In this document: positions 1 to 12,418 of the stretch, one piece after another
Numbering within the stretch: position 1 is the stretch's first letter
How the letters are laid out: each line of letters begins with the position of its first letter
Source of the DNA: Silene conica
Lineage: Eukaryota > Streptophyta > Magnoliopsida > Caryophyllales > Caryophyllaceae
DNA length: 64,000 nucleotides
Assembly (NCBI GenBank): GCA_029255685.2
Contig: CM055313.2
Span: 73,386,641-73,450,640 of the forward strand
Direction of reading: 5' to 3'
Translations under genes and position numbers: made by a program
Notes under the pieces: model-generated
Database searches by the model: none
The model's input: only the letters and a program-made list of their open reading frames with translations
Told to the model about the DNA's origin: nothing

Positions 1-832
1 TGAACTTGGGGAGTCCTTCGACCAAGTCCCATCTTTTGAGTTTGCTTAGAATTGGTGAACTAATGTGACCAAATTTCTTGTGCCAAAGACACTGATCTTC
101 TAAGGTATCTTTCATGCATAAGAGAGAGTTAGTAGGTACAACATTTAAATCAATCATATAGACATCTTTATTTCTATGTCCTTCAAGGATTACCTTACTT
201 GTACCTTCAATAATTATACGTCACGTATCTGCGTGGAACACAACCTTGTTTCCTTTGTCGCATAGTTGAGATATACTTATTAAATTATGTTTCAGACTAC
301 TTACCGGATATACATCGCTTATGGCATTAGATAAAGAGATACCAATCTTACCGACTCCTATGACTTTTCCCTTTTTGTTATCGCCGAAGGTTACTTTTCC
401 TCCGTCAAAAGGTTTTAGAGATAAGAATAGGTTTACGTCGCCTGTCATATGCCCCACTGTCGAGATACCACAGATTATTCTCCTTAGCAGCGACTTGCAC
501 AATTTAGTTCAAAGACAGTTTTTAGGTACCCAAGCATAGTTGGGTCCTTTGCAGTTAGTTATCATAAATATGTCTTCCTTTTTAATCCAGACTTGTCGTA
601 CACGAGTTTTCTTATATTTATAATAATGTTGGGTTTTAGACGTTTTCTTATGAGTCTTTGGAGTCCATTTGGGCGTTTGACTTTTGTGCGTTGATGGTTG
701 AGAAATATTTGTGGTTCTGTTTTTCTTTTCAGCGTAGTCAAAAGTCATATCATAGAAACACCTATGGTCAATGTTTCGTTCCTCGACGTCACTTTCTTCA
801 CTGTCAATTACAGTCTATTGATCTGAATATAC
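1..832 (-). pseudogene. Ty1/copia gag-pol fragment (gag end, protease, GAG-pre-integrase)
   Basis: Read on the minus strand this is a decayed stretch of a copia polyprotein that leaves the window at position 1. From right to left it shows an acidic gag tail (about 800-760), a Lys/Thr-rich linker ending in the usual KGPNYAWVPK-type motif (about 560-510), the protease region with DSG near 452-460 followed by HMTGD, and a GAG-pre-integrase domain (WHKKFGH near 100-60). A stop codon lies near 509. The residues normally between DSG and HMTG are missing and the frame shifts there, so the protease cannot be made. Almost all of gag is absent: only a short leader separates the LTR end (887) from the gag tail, so an internal deletion is inferred. 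Family assignment is firm; the lineage is not. Confidence 0.85.
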
Positions 833-886
833 TCAAGAAGGGGGGTTGAATTGAGTATACCGACTTTTTAGATTCTTTTCGATGGA

Positions 887-1292
887 TGTAATATGTGTGA
901 GGTATGAACGAGTTAATAACCAAAAACAATAAACGAGAGAAAGAGAGACGATATTTTTGAAGTGGTGCGGTTTCACAAATCAAAACATATGTCCATTATT
1001 CTCGATTAATAAAATTAGTACCTTTCGCCAGATTACAATTCTATCAACCCTACTCGTACAATAACTAGACGTTAGTTGTAACTCAACTAAGTATCGTGAA
1101 ATACTTAACAAACTTCAAGCACCGTGAAATACTTAAATCACAACGAGTATCGCAAAATACTCAACTATCTTACGTAAATAAGATAAATCTTTTAATTCTT
1201 TATGTTCACAAATTGAACAAGTAAGAACGATGTTATACTTAAAATCTTGTAACGGAATATTGAACAATTGAAGTACGAAAGCACACAACCGC
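887..1292 (-). repeat. Copia 5' LTR, distal (3') part
   Basis: On the minus strand this is the 3' part of the copia 5' LTR; its end is read as ...ATTACA (TG at 887 on plus). It is followed by a leader with the AATTCAACCCCCC-type string often found just inside copia LTRs (about 840-856). The other part of the same LTR is at 18857-19867; Element 1 separates them. It holds degenerate short repeats of CGTGAAATACTTAA type (about 1090-1165). The LTR end is inferred, since the 3' LTR is outside the window. Confidence 0.6.
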
Positions 1293-2423
1293 TGTAATAC
1301 TCCGATTTTTATCGTATCTTATCGTATTTTTATTTTAATAGTTAATAATTATATTAACGTGTTGATGATTAGTGGAATGTTTGTATTCAATAATCTAATT
1401 ATCGAATAAGTGTTTTGTAGTTTACATGTGGTTGGTGAAGAGTCGAATTTATGTTTTAGTCGTAAACCATGTTTAAGTAATAGAACTGGGCCTCGATTTG
1501 TGTGCTAACACCACCAGCCCATCTCGTCACTTATCACATAAGTTACACAAACATAATGCAACAGCCTCCCTCCCCATCCATACAAAACACGGTTCCTAAC
1601 CCTAATATCGACCTAACGACACAACACCTTCATACCTACTTTCTGCCAAAACATCTGGGTCTGCTAAGGAGGGTTTGTCACGGTGGTAAAAGGGTTCTAA
1701 GGTTGGTCGTTGGCAAGGGCAAGGAGGTATGTTCACCATAGTTTTCGTTTTTCCCTGTTTTCTCTTCGTTTTGTTTCGGTAATTGCAAGCATATAACCAT
1801 GACGATAGTGTCTGATTTTGATACATTCGTCATCTATGTTGTTTAGTCATCGTGTTTTGACCCCATTTGAGGCGTCGTTGACCACCTAGGGCCACCCAGG
1901 GTGGCGATTGTGTAGCATGTTCAATTGACGGGTTTGTTTTGTTTTAAAAACAGTAGCTAGACCACGCATTGTTTGTGTGTTTAGTTCGGGTTGTTTCCGA
2001 GTCCGTTGGTCATGGGTGTTGAAGTTTTATAAAGATGGTGGTCAGGGTATTGGAATGGTGGTTGTCACGATCGTTGTAGGTTGTCGTGTCGGTTTTATCA
2101 GCAGGTTTCGTGGTGGGTGTCAGTCGCGTAAGAAACAGAGTAGCGTAGTGTTGCCGGGTTTGTTGCAGGTACGTGGTGGTGGTAATGATCGGCGACCACT
2201 GACCTCCTCCCTGGGACCACCGTGGCTCATAGGCGAGCCTGGTGGGTCCAGTGGGGAAGTCAGGGGTGACAGGCGTGTTGGGGGTGGTGTTTGTTGCGGT
2301 GGTCAGTCATGGTTGGGGTTGTAAAGGGCTGAATGTGTTTCACGGCTTGAGTATATTAGTTGGGTTGTTTGTGTCGTTGTTTTGTTACCTTGTGATCACC
2401 AAAATTGTTATTATTGCTATCAA

Positions 2424-2558
<135 letters not shown>

Positions 2559-3147
2559 TACTTGTATTATAGGTTTTAATATTTTATGAATGTTGATATT
2601 ATTATATATGTTAACAATAGTTGTTATTATTTATGTTGTTGTTGTTATAATTTATACTAATATTGGTATTGGATTAGAGAGTATGTTAATAAGTTGGCAA
2701 TAGTTGAGCATTAGTATTGTATGCTATAATTTAGTAAGTCTATAAATAGTAAACTTGTTGTGGGTAACGATAATCGATATGTATAAGTACTTAATGGTAA
2801 CTAATAGGTATATGGACATGTTGATATGTATACTTACATTTTGTTATAAGTAAGTCGTTTATGAACATGATCAAGTAATTAATTAGTAGTGTTTGGTTGT
2901 ATGAATAGAATTTGATACTAAGTACTATTTATAGGAATTGAGTTCGAGGTGGAATATTTCTAGAAGCTGTTCGGTTGTCGTTCTGCAAATTGAGGTAGGG
3001 GTATCGACTGTGAATTATGACTGTGTTGTGAAATGAGACTGTTCGTTATTATGAGATTAATATATGATGTTTATTATTTATAATTATTGTTGTTGAGATG
3101 TTTTTATTGTTTTGTCTTGAATATTACTATATGAAGCAGGGAGGAGA

Positions 3148-3320
3148 AATATTGGGTCTTGTGATATGGAGTGGTGTGATATTGGGACTTGTGATATGGA
3201 GTGGAGATATTGGGTCTTGTGATATGGAGCGGAGATATTGGATCTTCTGATATGGTATGGTGTGGTGTGATATTGGGTCTTGTGATATGGCGTGGGGTGA
3301 TATTGGGTCTTGTGATATGA
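3148..3320 (+). repeat. Minisatellite, TATTGGGTCTTGTGATATGG-type units
   Basis: Five or six imperfect units of about 25-35 bases, each with GATATTGGGTCTTGTGATATGG followed by a variable GTGG-rich spacer. The equivalent run in the right LTR is 18284-18461. Confidence 0.85.
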
Positions 3321-3713
3321 AGACGGAGAAGTGTTCTGATCTATTATAATTTATGTGTTATCTATGTTTTCCTAGTCAACCTCGTGGTTGAACCTGTGTA
3401 TTCATGATCACCTGTGATGAATCAAATTATTGGGGAGCAGATTGACAGGACTATAGGAGCTGAAAGGGAAGGGAGGGCCTGGATCCGGACCAGACTAGAG
3501 TCTAGATCACCATAGTTATTCATTTATGAGTTGTTTGAACTTTTAACTTATGTTAAAGAAACAGTTGTAAGAACGTTGGTTTGACTTTTAATATTTAATA
3601 AAGTACTGTGTTCTTTCCCTTTGTTATCTACTACCTCGGTATTCCGAGATGGTAATACCTTTAATTATTTGGGGAGTCCTAGTCCAGGCCCCTGAATAAA
3701 TGAGGGTGTTACA

Positions 3714-4116
3714 AAGTGGTATCAGAGTGAACGATCCTCAGACCTAAACCAAATGAATAATAATGAACGTAGAAAGAGTGAAATAAAATGAACCCCGAGA
3801 TGAAACTGATAGGAGCCCCAAAAAGGAACGGGATGAGTTAGGGCCCCCCTCACACCAAACCATGGGCCCTTTCGGTTCTGTCTCGGGACCCAATGTGAGT
3901 AATTGAGAGTGGGGTAGACTATATAGTGACCTAGTTATGAGTTATGATTAATGATGTGCGTTGGAAGGATATGTGTGATATGAAATGTGGATCGATCTGG
4001 ATGATTGAATTGAAATTTTAAGAGTTTGGAGGTGTATTTGTTGAGCAATGGTTAGAGTGATGTGATCATAGTATGTTGGTGTTTGAAATGTCCATACGAT
4101 TATCTGACTATTAAAC
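3714..4116 (+). other. Element 1 internal region, left piece
   Basis: Non-coding leader downstream of the primer site. It contains a phrase (GAGCCCC... GATGAGTTAGGG ... CCATGGGCCC) that recurs in Elements 2 and 3 (about 7070-7130 and 37810-37860). It is cut at 4116 by Element 2 and resumes at 12419. Confidence 0.8.
3717..3728 (+). other. Primer-binding site of Element 1
   Basis: TGGTATCAGAGT, three bases after the left LTR, is complementary to the 3' end of plant initiator methionine tRNA except at the last base shown. Elements 2 and 3 have the exact TGGTATCAGAGC at the same offset. Confidence 0.9.
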
Positions 4117-6972
4117 TGTAATACCCCATATTTTAGTCTCGGTCAACGGCAGTCAAACATTTTTCTTAAAAAGTATTTCAGATGAAATGTTTATAAAGTA
4201 TTTTACGTAAACCGTTATTATTTTATAAACCGTATTTCTACGATTATTTCGTATTTCATAATTATTTTATATTTGATAATTATTTCATAAAATGACATTT
4301 CATCCGTATTCCTTTAATTTTGATAATATATTTATAATTATGTATATCTTCTATTTTATATTTATTCTCGGTTATTCTTGTTTTATTATTTAAGTCGAAT
4401 TATATTTAAATTCTAATTATATATATATATTTTTAAGTAAGTACTATAATTTTATAATATTATAATTTATTTAATTGATAATTACCAATACTAATTATAT
4501 AAATTAAGTAATATAATTATTTATATGTAATTGTTAATTTTTAAGTTATGAGTCGGAATCGGGGTGTAAGTCCTTGAGAAGCGTGATGGGCTTGGGCTCG
4601 GGTAGGCTATGAGAACCGTATAATACCCAATCTTAAGTATCTTACCAATCGACTTGTGTTATGGTTCAGCCCATCGTTTTTACCTCACCAAATAAAAAAA
4701 TTAAAAAGAGAAAACAAACCCTAATACCTATACACCATTTGCCTCCGTCAACGTAATACAAAACAAACCCTAATCACCTTTGAGGCCGCACTGCCACCCT
4801 ACTTCTTCTACACCGAGAAACCCTTAGACCACCGTGATTTGAAGGAGACCAAAGGAGGGGAAACACGCAGAAGTAGCAGCCAAAAAATCAACCTCGTTTT
4901 GCTTATGATGTAGCACGAGTTTGTAAGTGATTTTCGTACCCTTCCAGGCCATCTTTTTGTATGTTTAATGGTTGTATGTAAACTCTGTAATGTCCATAAC
5001 ATGTTCATCGTCTTCAAATCAACATAGGACCACTGTAATTGTCACGATAATTGTCATGAATATCGTTGGTAATCACGAAGTTACTGCTCTGTTATTCGTG
5101 TTTTACATGTTCTATATTATCTTGCGTTTTAATCACGTTTCTGGTTTAAGGTTGGTTGTGGGTTCGTGAGTCATGGTGGCGTGGTGATAGTAGGTCGCCT
5201 GGGTGGTACTGGGGTAGTGTGTGGTGGTCTAGAAACCACCGTGGCAGTCCATAATAGGGTAGGTAATGAGTTAGTGCAGATCACGGGAACAAGGGGTTGC
5301 GTGCACCAGTTTTGTGGTGTCTGTTTCACAGGGATGGTGTGGGTCGAAGCCTGGTGCCTTCCACCAGGGTGTCGTGGATGGTGCATAGAGTTGAGGGAAG
5401 TGATGGGTGGTGGTTAGGGTGATGATAGCTGGCGTCTAGAGGTGTGTGTACAAGGTAGGAACGAAACAGGTACAGGGATTCGGTTTCAGGTCGTTTGTGG
5501 GTGGCTGTTTGTGGCTGATATCGAGGGTCGTTGGGGACGAGTCAGGGGTTGTGGTTGGTGCCAATGGATGCATCATGGCGCATTGGTGGCAGCCACCGTG
5601 GAGTGGTGGTGGTGTAGGCACGGCTAGGGTGGTTGATGGGGCCGTGTTTAGGGGCTGTCAGGGGCACTTGTTATCGAGGGGTCTGAGAGTGAAGGGCTGT
5701 TTTGCGTGATTTAATTGTTGATTATTGTTGTCTTGTGATGATTGGTGTATCATTATCATTATTATTAATATTATTATCAATTTTATGTATATTTTGATGT
5801 TAATGCTTTGATGATATTAGTATTAAAGTTATTAATAATTATTATTAGTAGTATTAATCATGTTTTGGTAATTAGTCTAATTGTTATGGTTGTAGTTATT
5901 CGTCACTATATTGTTGTGACATTGAATTACTAATACTCGATTAATTGGCCATAAGCTATTTTGACAAGTCTATATTTAGTAAGTTTTAATTAATTAGTCG
6001 CAGTCGGTCAATGATTGAACGCTATATTTTAGTAAGTATTATTTTTAGTAAGTCCTATATTTAGTAAGTGCTATTTTTAGTAAGCTTATAATTAATTGGT
6101 AGTAATTGGCTTGTGAATAGAATTTGATGCAAGTAATATTTATAGGATTTGAATTTGAGGAGGAACTTTACTAGACGGTGATTGCCATTTGCAGATTGCT
6201 ACTCCAGGTAGGATACACTGTCACTATACTACTGTTACTATTATATGTTATGAGTGGATGCTGAGTGGATGATATGGATGATGAGCATGAATGATATAAG
6301 AATGATATATGGTTATGATGGATTATTACTACTGTTGCATTCATAAGCATGACTACTATTATTTGGCATTCATAAGCATGGCATATGCATTGGTTACGGA
6401 ATCGAGATGATGATATATTTCGGGCCCAGGCTAGTTCTGCAGGACTAGACCTGGTGACCTCAGCTGTTATGCTGGTGTTCGGCGACGGCCGATTATAGTC
6501 TGCCGGGAGGTTCGGTATGGCTGGGTGTTACGGGTTTGAGATTGAGAATTGAGAATTGAGATTGAGCTCGAGCATATCATGGCATTTGCATATCATTATT
6601 ATTGCATTAGTTATTATTTTGTTACCCTACTCAACCGCGAGGTTGACAGTGTATTCGTGTACACCTACGATGATCCGGATTGGGGAGTAGATTATGCAGG
6701 TCAGAGACAGATGGATTAGAAGCTTAGGCATGGAGAGAGGCATGGCTTGGACCTACTTAGATTTAGATGACATACTTAGATGTCATCAGTTGTATTTCTT
6801 TTATTCGTTGCGTAGTAGTTGTATATCAAAAGTTTAAATTTTATCAGTTTTATTTAAAGTACTTTGGTTATTTTACTTTGTTATACACTACCTCGGACAT
6901 TCCGAGATGGTAAAAACTCTGTTTATTTGAGAATGTCTTGCTAAAGGCTCTTAGACAAAGGGGGGTGTTACA
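4117..6972 (+). repeat. Element 2 left LTR
   Basis: Starts TGTAATACCCCATATTTTAG and ends GGGTGTTACA. The middle has a GGT/GTG-rich stretch (about 5160-5700) that gives spurious open frames on both strands, repeated in the right LTR. The 3' part has the TCAACC/GGTTGA hairpin at 6631-6646 and the CTCGG/CCGAG hairpin at 6892-6906. Confidence 0.93.
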
Positions 6973-6975
6973 AAG

Positions 6976-6987
6976 TGGTATCAGAGC
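6976..6987 (+). other. Primer-binding site of Element 2
   Basis: TGGTATCAGAGC, matching the 3' end of plant initiator methionine tRNA, three bases inside the left LTR. Confidence 0.93.
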
Positions 6988-9523
6988 AAACGATTCTCAG
7001 GCCTAAAACAAATGAAAAATAAAGAACATAGGAAGAGTCAATAAAATGAACCCCAGGCTAGTAACTGTTAAGAGCCCCAGGATTGGGATGAGTTAGGGGC
7101 CCCCTCAAACCAAGCCACTGGCCCTTTCAGTCTAACCTGGTTACACTTGAGAGATGTAGAGAGTGGGTAATATAGGAAAAAGGAAAGACCTCTGACCCAA
7201 TTTATATTATACTAACGTTTTCGTAGGAAAGGAATGAGTTAAGTTATGATGTGAAATATGGTTGGTAATATATATTGTGAATCATGAGATTGATGTTGAA
7301 CGTTGGTTGAGATATATTATTTCTGGCATTGAGAGTTTTTGAATATGAGTTTTACTTGTATATATGGTGATATGCATGCGACTATATGATCCATGAACCC
7401 TTAGGTAGAGATATAGTATAATGATATGTGTAATGAGTTGATGAGCTATAGCTACCTAAGAGGTTAGATGTAGGAGAGATATGATCATGATTGACTGAAA
7501 TGGTTAGTAGAGCCAACTATGTTATGTTGCTATAGGATGTGGAACCAAGTTAAGTCTTATGTGTAAAGCTAGTAGACCGAAACGGATGTCGTGTCCGTTG
7601 ATAATTGTTTTGTTACTATTCTAAGTGTGTATACACTTCTTATTTGCATGTCTTATACTTTGCAAGAGTTTACTGATTGGCTTACTAGGCAAATGTGATC
7701 GGAATTTGAGATTTATAAATGTTAATATTTTACTAATTGCTTTAGCAATCCATGGCTAGTGATATGTGGAATGTGTCGCCCTAAGCCATGAATGTTATAT
7801 AGCTATACGGAATGTATTCCATAGGTCATACTTTACATTTACATGCGAATTTTATATCTATTTTTATATAACTATCGAATTATTTAGTTGATTCTATTTT
7901 CGGTTTCGCAATCTTTACCGTTTCTAGATGACAATTTCGGTTTGAAATAATGAATAAATGTTAATATGGTGCAATGTCCTTTATATGCTTCAAAATTCGT
8001 CAACATGTTTTTGCTAATGGTTGTGTTTTAATATGATAATGTGAAGTAATAGTGTGAAATATTAAAGTAACCAAAATTGTAATAAGTTTCCAGAATTTTA
8101 CCTTGTTTGTACGGGCAGCCATTTAAAATGTGTTCTATAAATGAATATGAAAATTTTATGTGTGATAACCTTCTGAATTATCTTTCCAATGCCGTTGGTT
8201 TCATGTTAATATGAGTTATATTTTGCGAGAAATAAATATTTTACTCGACAGTGGTCAGATTGCTACTGCACATTTCTGTTTTGACTCATGTTTTTGCAAA
8301 AGAAACCATTTAAAACTTAATTATTGTTTATGCATAATTCCAACTCCACTATTTAGAATATTCTTTCCCCTTTTCAAAATGATAAGCCACGTAAAATCTT
8401 AACTGTCCTTATTTAATAGTGATTTTAGCAAGTTGACAAATTTCCTGTTTAATTGTTGTGAAGTTTTTGTTCAGACCAACTGAGTTGTAAAATTTGTTAT
8501 AAATAATTCCCATAATTTTTGTATTTGATTATTTTTCCTATGATTAGATAATTCCTTATATTTTCTAAAAACTATAATAGCTCGCAAAATAGTTAAGCGG
8601 TTATTTAATTATGCTTTTTGGAAGTTGCGGCATGATCGATGTATGATTATTGAAATTGTAAGATATGTTAGTTTTCAATATAAAAGCTTAATCAAATATG
8701 AATTACATGATGTAACCATTTAATACTCTGATATGGCATTAGTAACATGAACAATAGGCATATGATATGAATATGAACCTTATTATATGATAATATAATC
8801 TTATTTATTTCGGTGAGCTATATATAAAGTAGTTTCATTTATACAAATGTTATTACATTAACTAAAATTTTGCCTTAGGTCTTTTCTAAAACTTGTGTGC
8901 ATAAACATGATCTTACGTATATAATATGATTCTAATAGGAAATGTTTTAATTTGTTAATTATGAGCTATAAGTTGGCTGATTGTCTACATTGATGTAAAC
9001 GTGTTAATATTTGTGTCAGAATTCCCATGGTTATATAAGTGTTAGTTACCTTGATTTTGTTTTACTGCGTAGCATGAAATTGACGAGTATGTTTTGTTGC
9101 TTTAAAAGGCGGATGTTAGTTGCCCAACATAGAGTAATTAACGTACCAGATTAATTGTGACTGTTGTTTCGGTGATCTTCTGAGCAATGTATGTGGAATT
9201 TTATAATGGGGTTACGAGGATGTAACCATGTCTTATGGAGGATATGATTGTAAAATCTTAATAATTTATGATATGGCTAGCTGTTATGACATGACAAATT
9301 GGTATGTCGTGATTGTCTGAATATACTTGATAATCTTGATTACTTATGTTATGCATTATATTTTGATTCGTGAAGTATCCTTTAATTTAGTTGTGCGTTA
9401 AACTTTGGGGACAAAGTTTTCTTAACGGGGGTAGAATGTGACATTTCGCGTTTTGAAGCCTATATAAGTGCTACTTGTGATTGTTTCGCGTTTGTTATGT
9501 GTTCCTTATCGTTACAGGGTGGC
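6988..9523 (+). other. Element 2 internal non-coding region
   Basis: About 2.5 kb, AT-rich, no credible coding frame. It aligns by eye with the internal regions of Elements 1 and 3; for example the GACAGTGGTCAGATTG and CTGTTTTGACTCATGTTTTTG strings near 8250-8300 recur near 12930-12980 and 38785-38830. Near its end (9400-9443) is a relic motif, AACTTTGGGGACAAAGTT followed by a G-rich tract and TGTGACA, that looks like a second retrotransposon 3' boundary. Confidence 0.85.
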
Positions 9524-9560
9524 GAACTTCGGGACGAAGTTCATTTTAAGGAGGAAAGAC
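9524..9560 (+). other. Element 2 hairpin and polypurine tract
   Basis: GAACTTCG-GGA-CGAAGTTC forms an 8-bp inverted repeat, directly followed by TTTTAAGGAGGAAAGAC, the polypurine tract that primes plus-strand synthesis, ending at the right LTR. The same arrangement precedes the right LTRs of Elements 1 and 3, with the hairpin less perfect. Confidence 0.8.
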
Positions 9561-12418
9561 TGTAATACCCCATATTTTAGTCTCGGTCAACGGCAGTCAA
9601 ACCTTTTTCTTAAAAAGTATTTCAGATGAAATGTTTATAAAGTATTTTACGTAAACCGTTATTAGTTTATAAACCGTATTTCTACGATTATTTCGTATTT
9701 CATAATTATTTTATATTTGATAATTATTTCATAAAATGACATTTCATCCGTATTCCTTTAATTTTGATAATATATTTATAATTATGTATATCTTCTATTT
9801 TATATTTATTCTCAGTTATTCTTGTTTTATTATTTAAGTCGAATTATATTTAAATTCTAATTATATATATATTTTTTTAAGTAAGTACTATAATTTTATA
9901 ATATTATAATTTATTTAATTGATAATTACCAATACTAATTATATAAATTAAGTAATATAATTATTTATATGTAATTGTTAATTTTTAAGTTATGAGTCGG
10001 AATCGGGGTGTAAGTCCTTGAGAAGCGTGATGGGCTTGGGCTCGGGTAGGCTATGAGAACCGTATAATACCCAATCTTAAGTATCTTACCAATCGACTTG
10101 TGTTATGGTTCAGCCCATCGTTTTTACCACACCAAATAAAAAAATTAAAAAGAGAAAACAAACCCTAATACCTATACACCATTTGCCTTCGTCAACGTAA
10201 TACAAAACAAACCCTAATCACCTTTGAGGCCGCGTCTGCCACCCTACTTCTTCTACACCGAGAAACCCTTAGACCACCGTGATTTGAAGGAGACCAAAGG
10301 AGGGGAAACACGCAGAAGTAGCAGCCAAAAAATCAACCTCGTTTTGCTTATGCTGTAGCACGAGTTTGTATGTGATTTTAGTACCCTCCCAGGCCATCTT
10401 TTTGTATGTTTAATGGTTGTATGTAAACTCTGTAATGTCCATAACATGTTCATCGTCTTCGAATCAACATAGGACCACTGTAATTGTCACGATAATCGTC
10501 ATGAATATCGTTGGTAATCACGAAGTTACTGCTCTGTTATTCGTGTTTTACATGTTCTATATTATCTTGCGTTTTAATCACGTTTCTGGTTTAAGGTTGG
10601 TTGTGGGTTCGTGAGTCATGGTGGCGTGGTGATAGTAGGTCGCCTGGGTGGTACTGGGGTAGTGTATGGTGGTCTAGAAACCACCGTGGCAGTCCATAAT
10701 AGGGTAGGTAATGAGTTAGTGCAGATCACGGGAACAAGGGGTTGCGTGCACCAGTTTTGTGGTGTCTGTTTCACAGGGATGGTGTGGGTCGAAGCCTGGT
10801 GCCTTCCACCAGGGTGTCGTGGATGGTGCATAGAGTTGAGGGAAGTGATGGGTGGTGGTTAGGGTGATGATAGCTGGCGTCTAGAGGTGTGTGTACAAGG
10901 TAGGAATGAAACAGGTACAGGGATTCGGTTTCAGGTCGTTTGTGGGTGGCTGTTTGTGGCTGATATCGAGGGTCGTTGGGGACGAGTCAGGGGTTGTGGT
11001 TGGTGCCAATGGATGCATCATGGCGCATTGGTGGCAGCCACCGTGGAGTGGTGGTGGTGTAGGCACGGCTAGGGTGGTTGATGGGGCCGTGTTTAGGGGC
11101 TGTCAGGGGCACTTGTTATCGAGGGGTCTGAGAGTGAAGGGCTGTTTTGCGTGATTTAATTGTTGATTATTGTTGTCTTGTGATGATTGGTGTATCATTA
11201 TCATTATTATTAATATTATTATCAATTTTATGTATATTTTGATGTTAATGCTTTGATGATATTAGTATTAAAGTTATTAATAATTATTATTAGTAGTATT
11301 AATCATGTTTTGGTAATTAGTCTAATTGTTATGGTTGTAGTTATTCGTCACTATATTGTTGTGACATTGAATTACTAATACTCGATTAATTGGCCATAAG
11401 CTATTTTGACAAGTCTATATTTAGTAAGTTTTAATTAATTAGTCGCAGTCGGTCAATGATTGAACGCTATATTTTAGTAAGTATTATTTTTAGTAAGTCC
11501 TATATTTAGTTAGTGCTATTTTTAGTAAGCTTATAATTAATTGGTAGTAATTGGCTTGTGAATAGAATTTGATGCAAGTAATATTTATAGGATTTGAATT
11601 TGAGGAGGAACTTTACTAGACGGTGATTGCCATTTGCAAATTGCTACTCCAGGTAGGATACACTGTCACTATACTACTGTTACTATTATATGTTATGAGT
11701 GGATGCTGAGTGTATGATATGGATGATGAGCATGAATGATATAAGAATGATATATGGTTATGATGGATTATTACTACTGTTGCATTCATAAGCATGACTA
11801 CTGTTATTGTGGCATTCATAAGCATGGCATATGCATTGGTTACGGAATCGAGATGATGATATATTTTGGGCCCAGGCTAGTTCTGCAGGACTAGACCTGG
11901 TGACCTCAGCTGTTATGCTGGTGTTCGGCGACGGCCAATTATAGTCTGCCAGGAGGTTCGGTATGGCTGGATGTTACGGGTTTGAGATTGAGAATTGAGA
12001 ATTGAGATTGAGCTCGAGCATATCATGGCATTTGCATATCATTATTGTTGCATTAGTTATTATTGTGTTACCCTACTCAACCGCGAGGTTGACAGTGTAT
12101 TCGTGTACACCTACGATGATCCGGATTGGGGAGTAGATTATGCAGGTCAGAGACAGATGGATTAGAAGCTTAGGCATGGAGAGAGGCATAGCTTGGACCT
12201 ACTTAGATTTAGATCACATACTTAGATGTCATCAGTTGTATTTCTTATATTCGTTGCGTAGTAGTTGTATATCAAAAGTTTAAATTTTATCAGTTTTATT
12301 TAAAGTACTTTGGTTGTTTTACTTTGTTATACACTACCTCGGACATTCCGAGATGGTAACACCTCTGTTTATTTGAGAATGTCTTGCTAAAGGCTCTTAG
12401 ATAAATGGGGGTGTTACA
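9561..12418 (+). repeat. Element 2 right LTR
   Basis: Same start and end as the left LTR with only scattered substitutions. It carries the two conserved 3' hairpins at 12077-12092 and 12338-12352. Confidence 0.93.

Larger units (their letters stand above)
4117..12418 (+). mobile_element. Element 2: non-coding LTR retrotransposon nested in Element 1
   Basis: LTRs at 4117-6972 and 9561-12418 (2856 and 2858 bases) are almost identical by eye, so the insertion is recent. Primer site 6976-6987 and a polypurine tract just before 9561 are intact. The 2.6 kb internal part lacks any gag-pol frame. The sequence on both sides (ATTAAAC before, CGACCATCG after) aligns as one continuous stretch to the uninterrupted internal region of Element 3 near 38250, which proves the nesting. 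A clean target duplication is not visible. The LTR ends are clearly related to those of Element 3, though the middle differs. Confidence 0.93.

Noticed and set aside
5166..5709. Gly/Val-rich or Pro/Thr-rich open frames in LTRs (also 10611-11154, 35455-36065, 50724-51334)
   Set aside because: Open on both strands in GGT-rich low-complexity LTR sequence, duplicated only because LTRs are duplicated; no known domain or start context.
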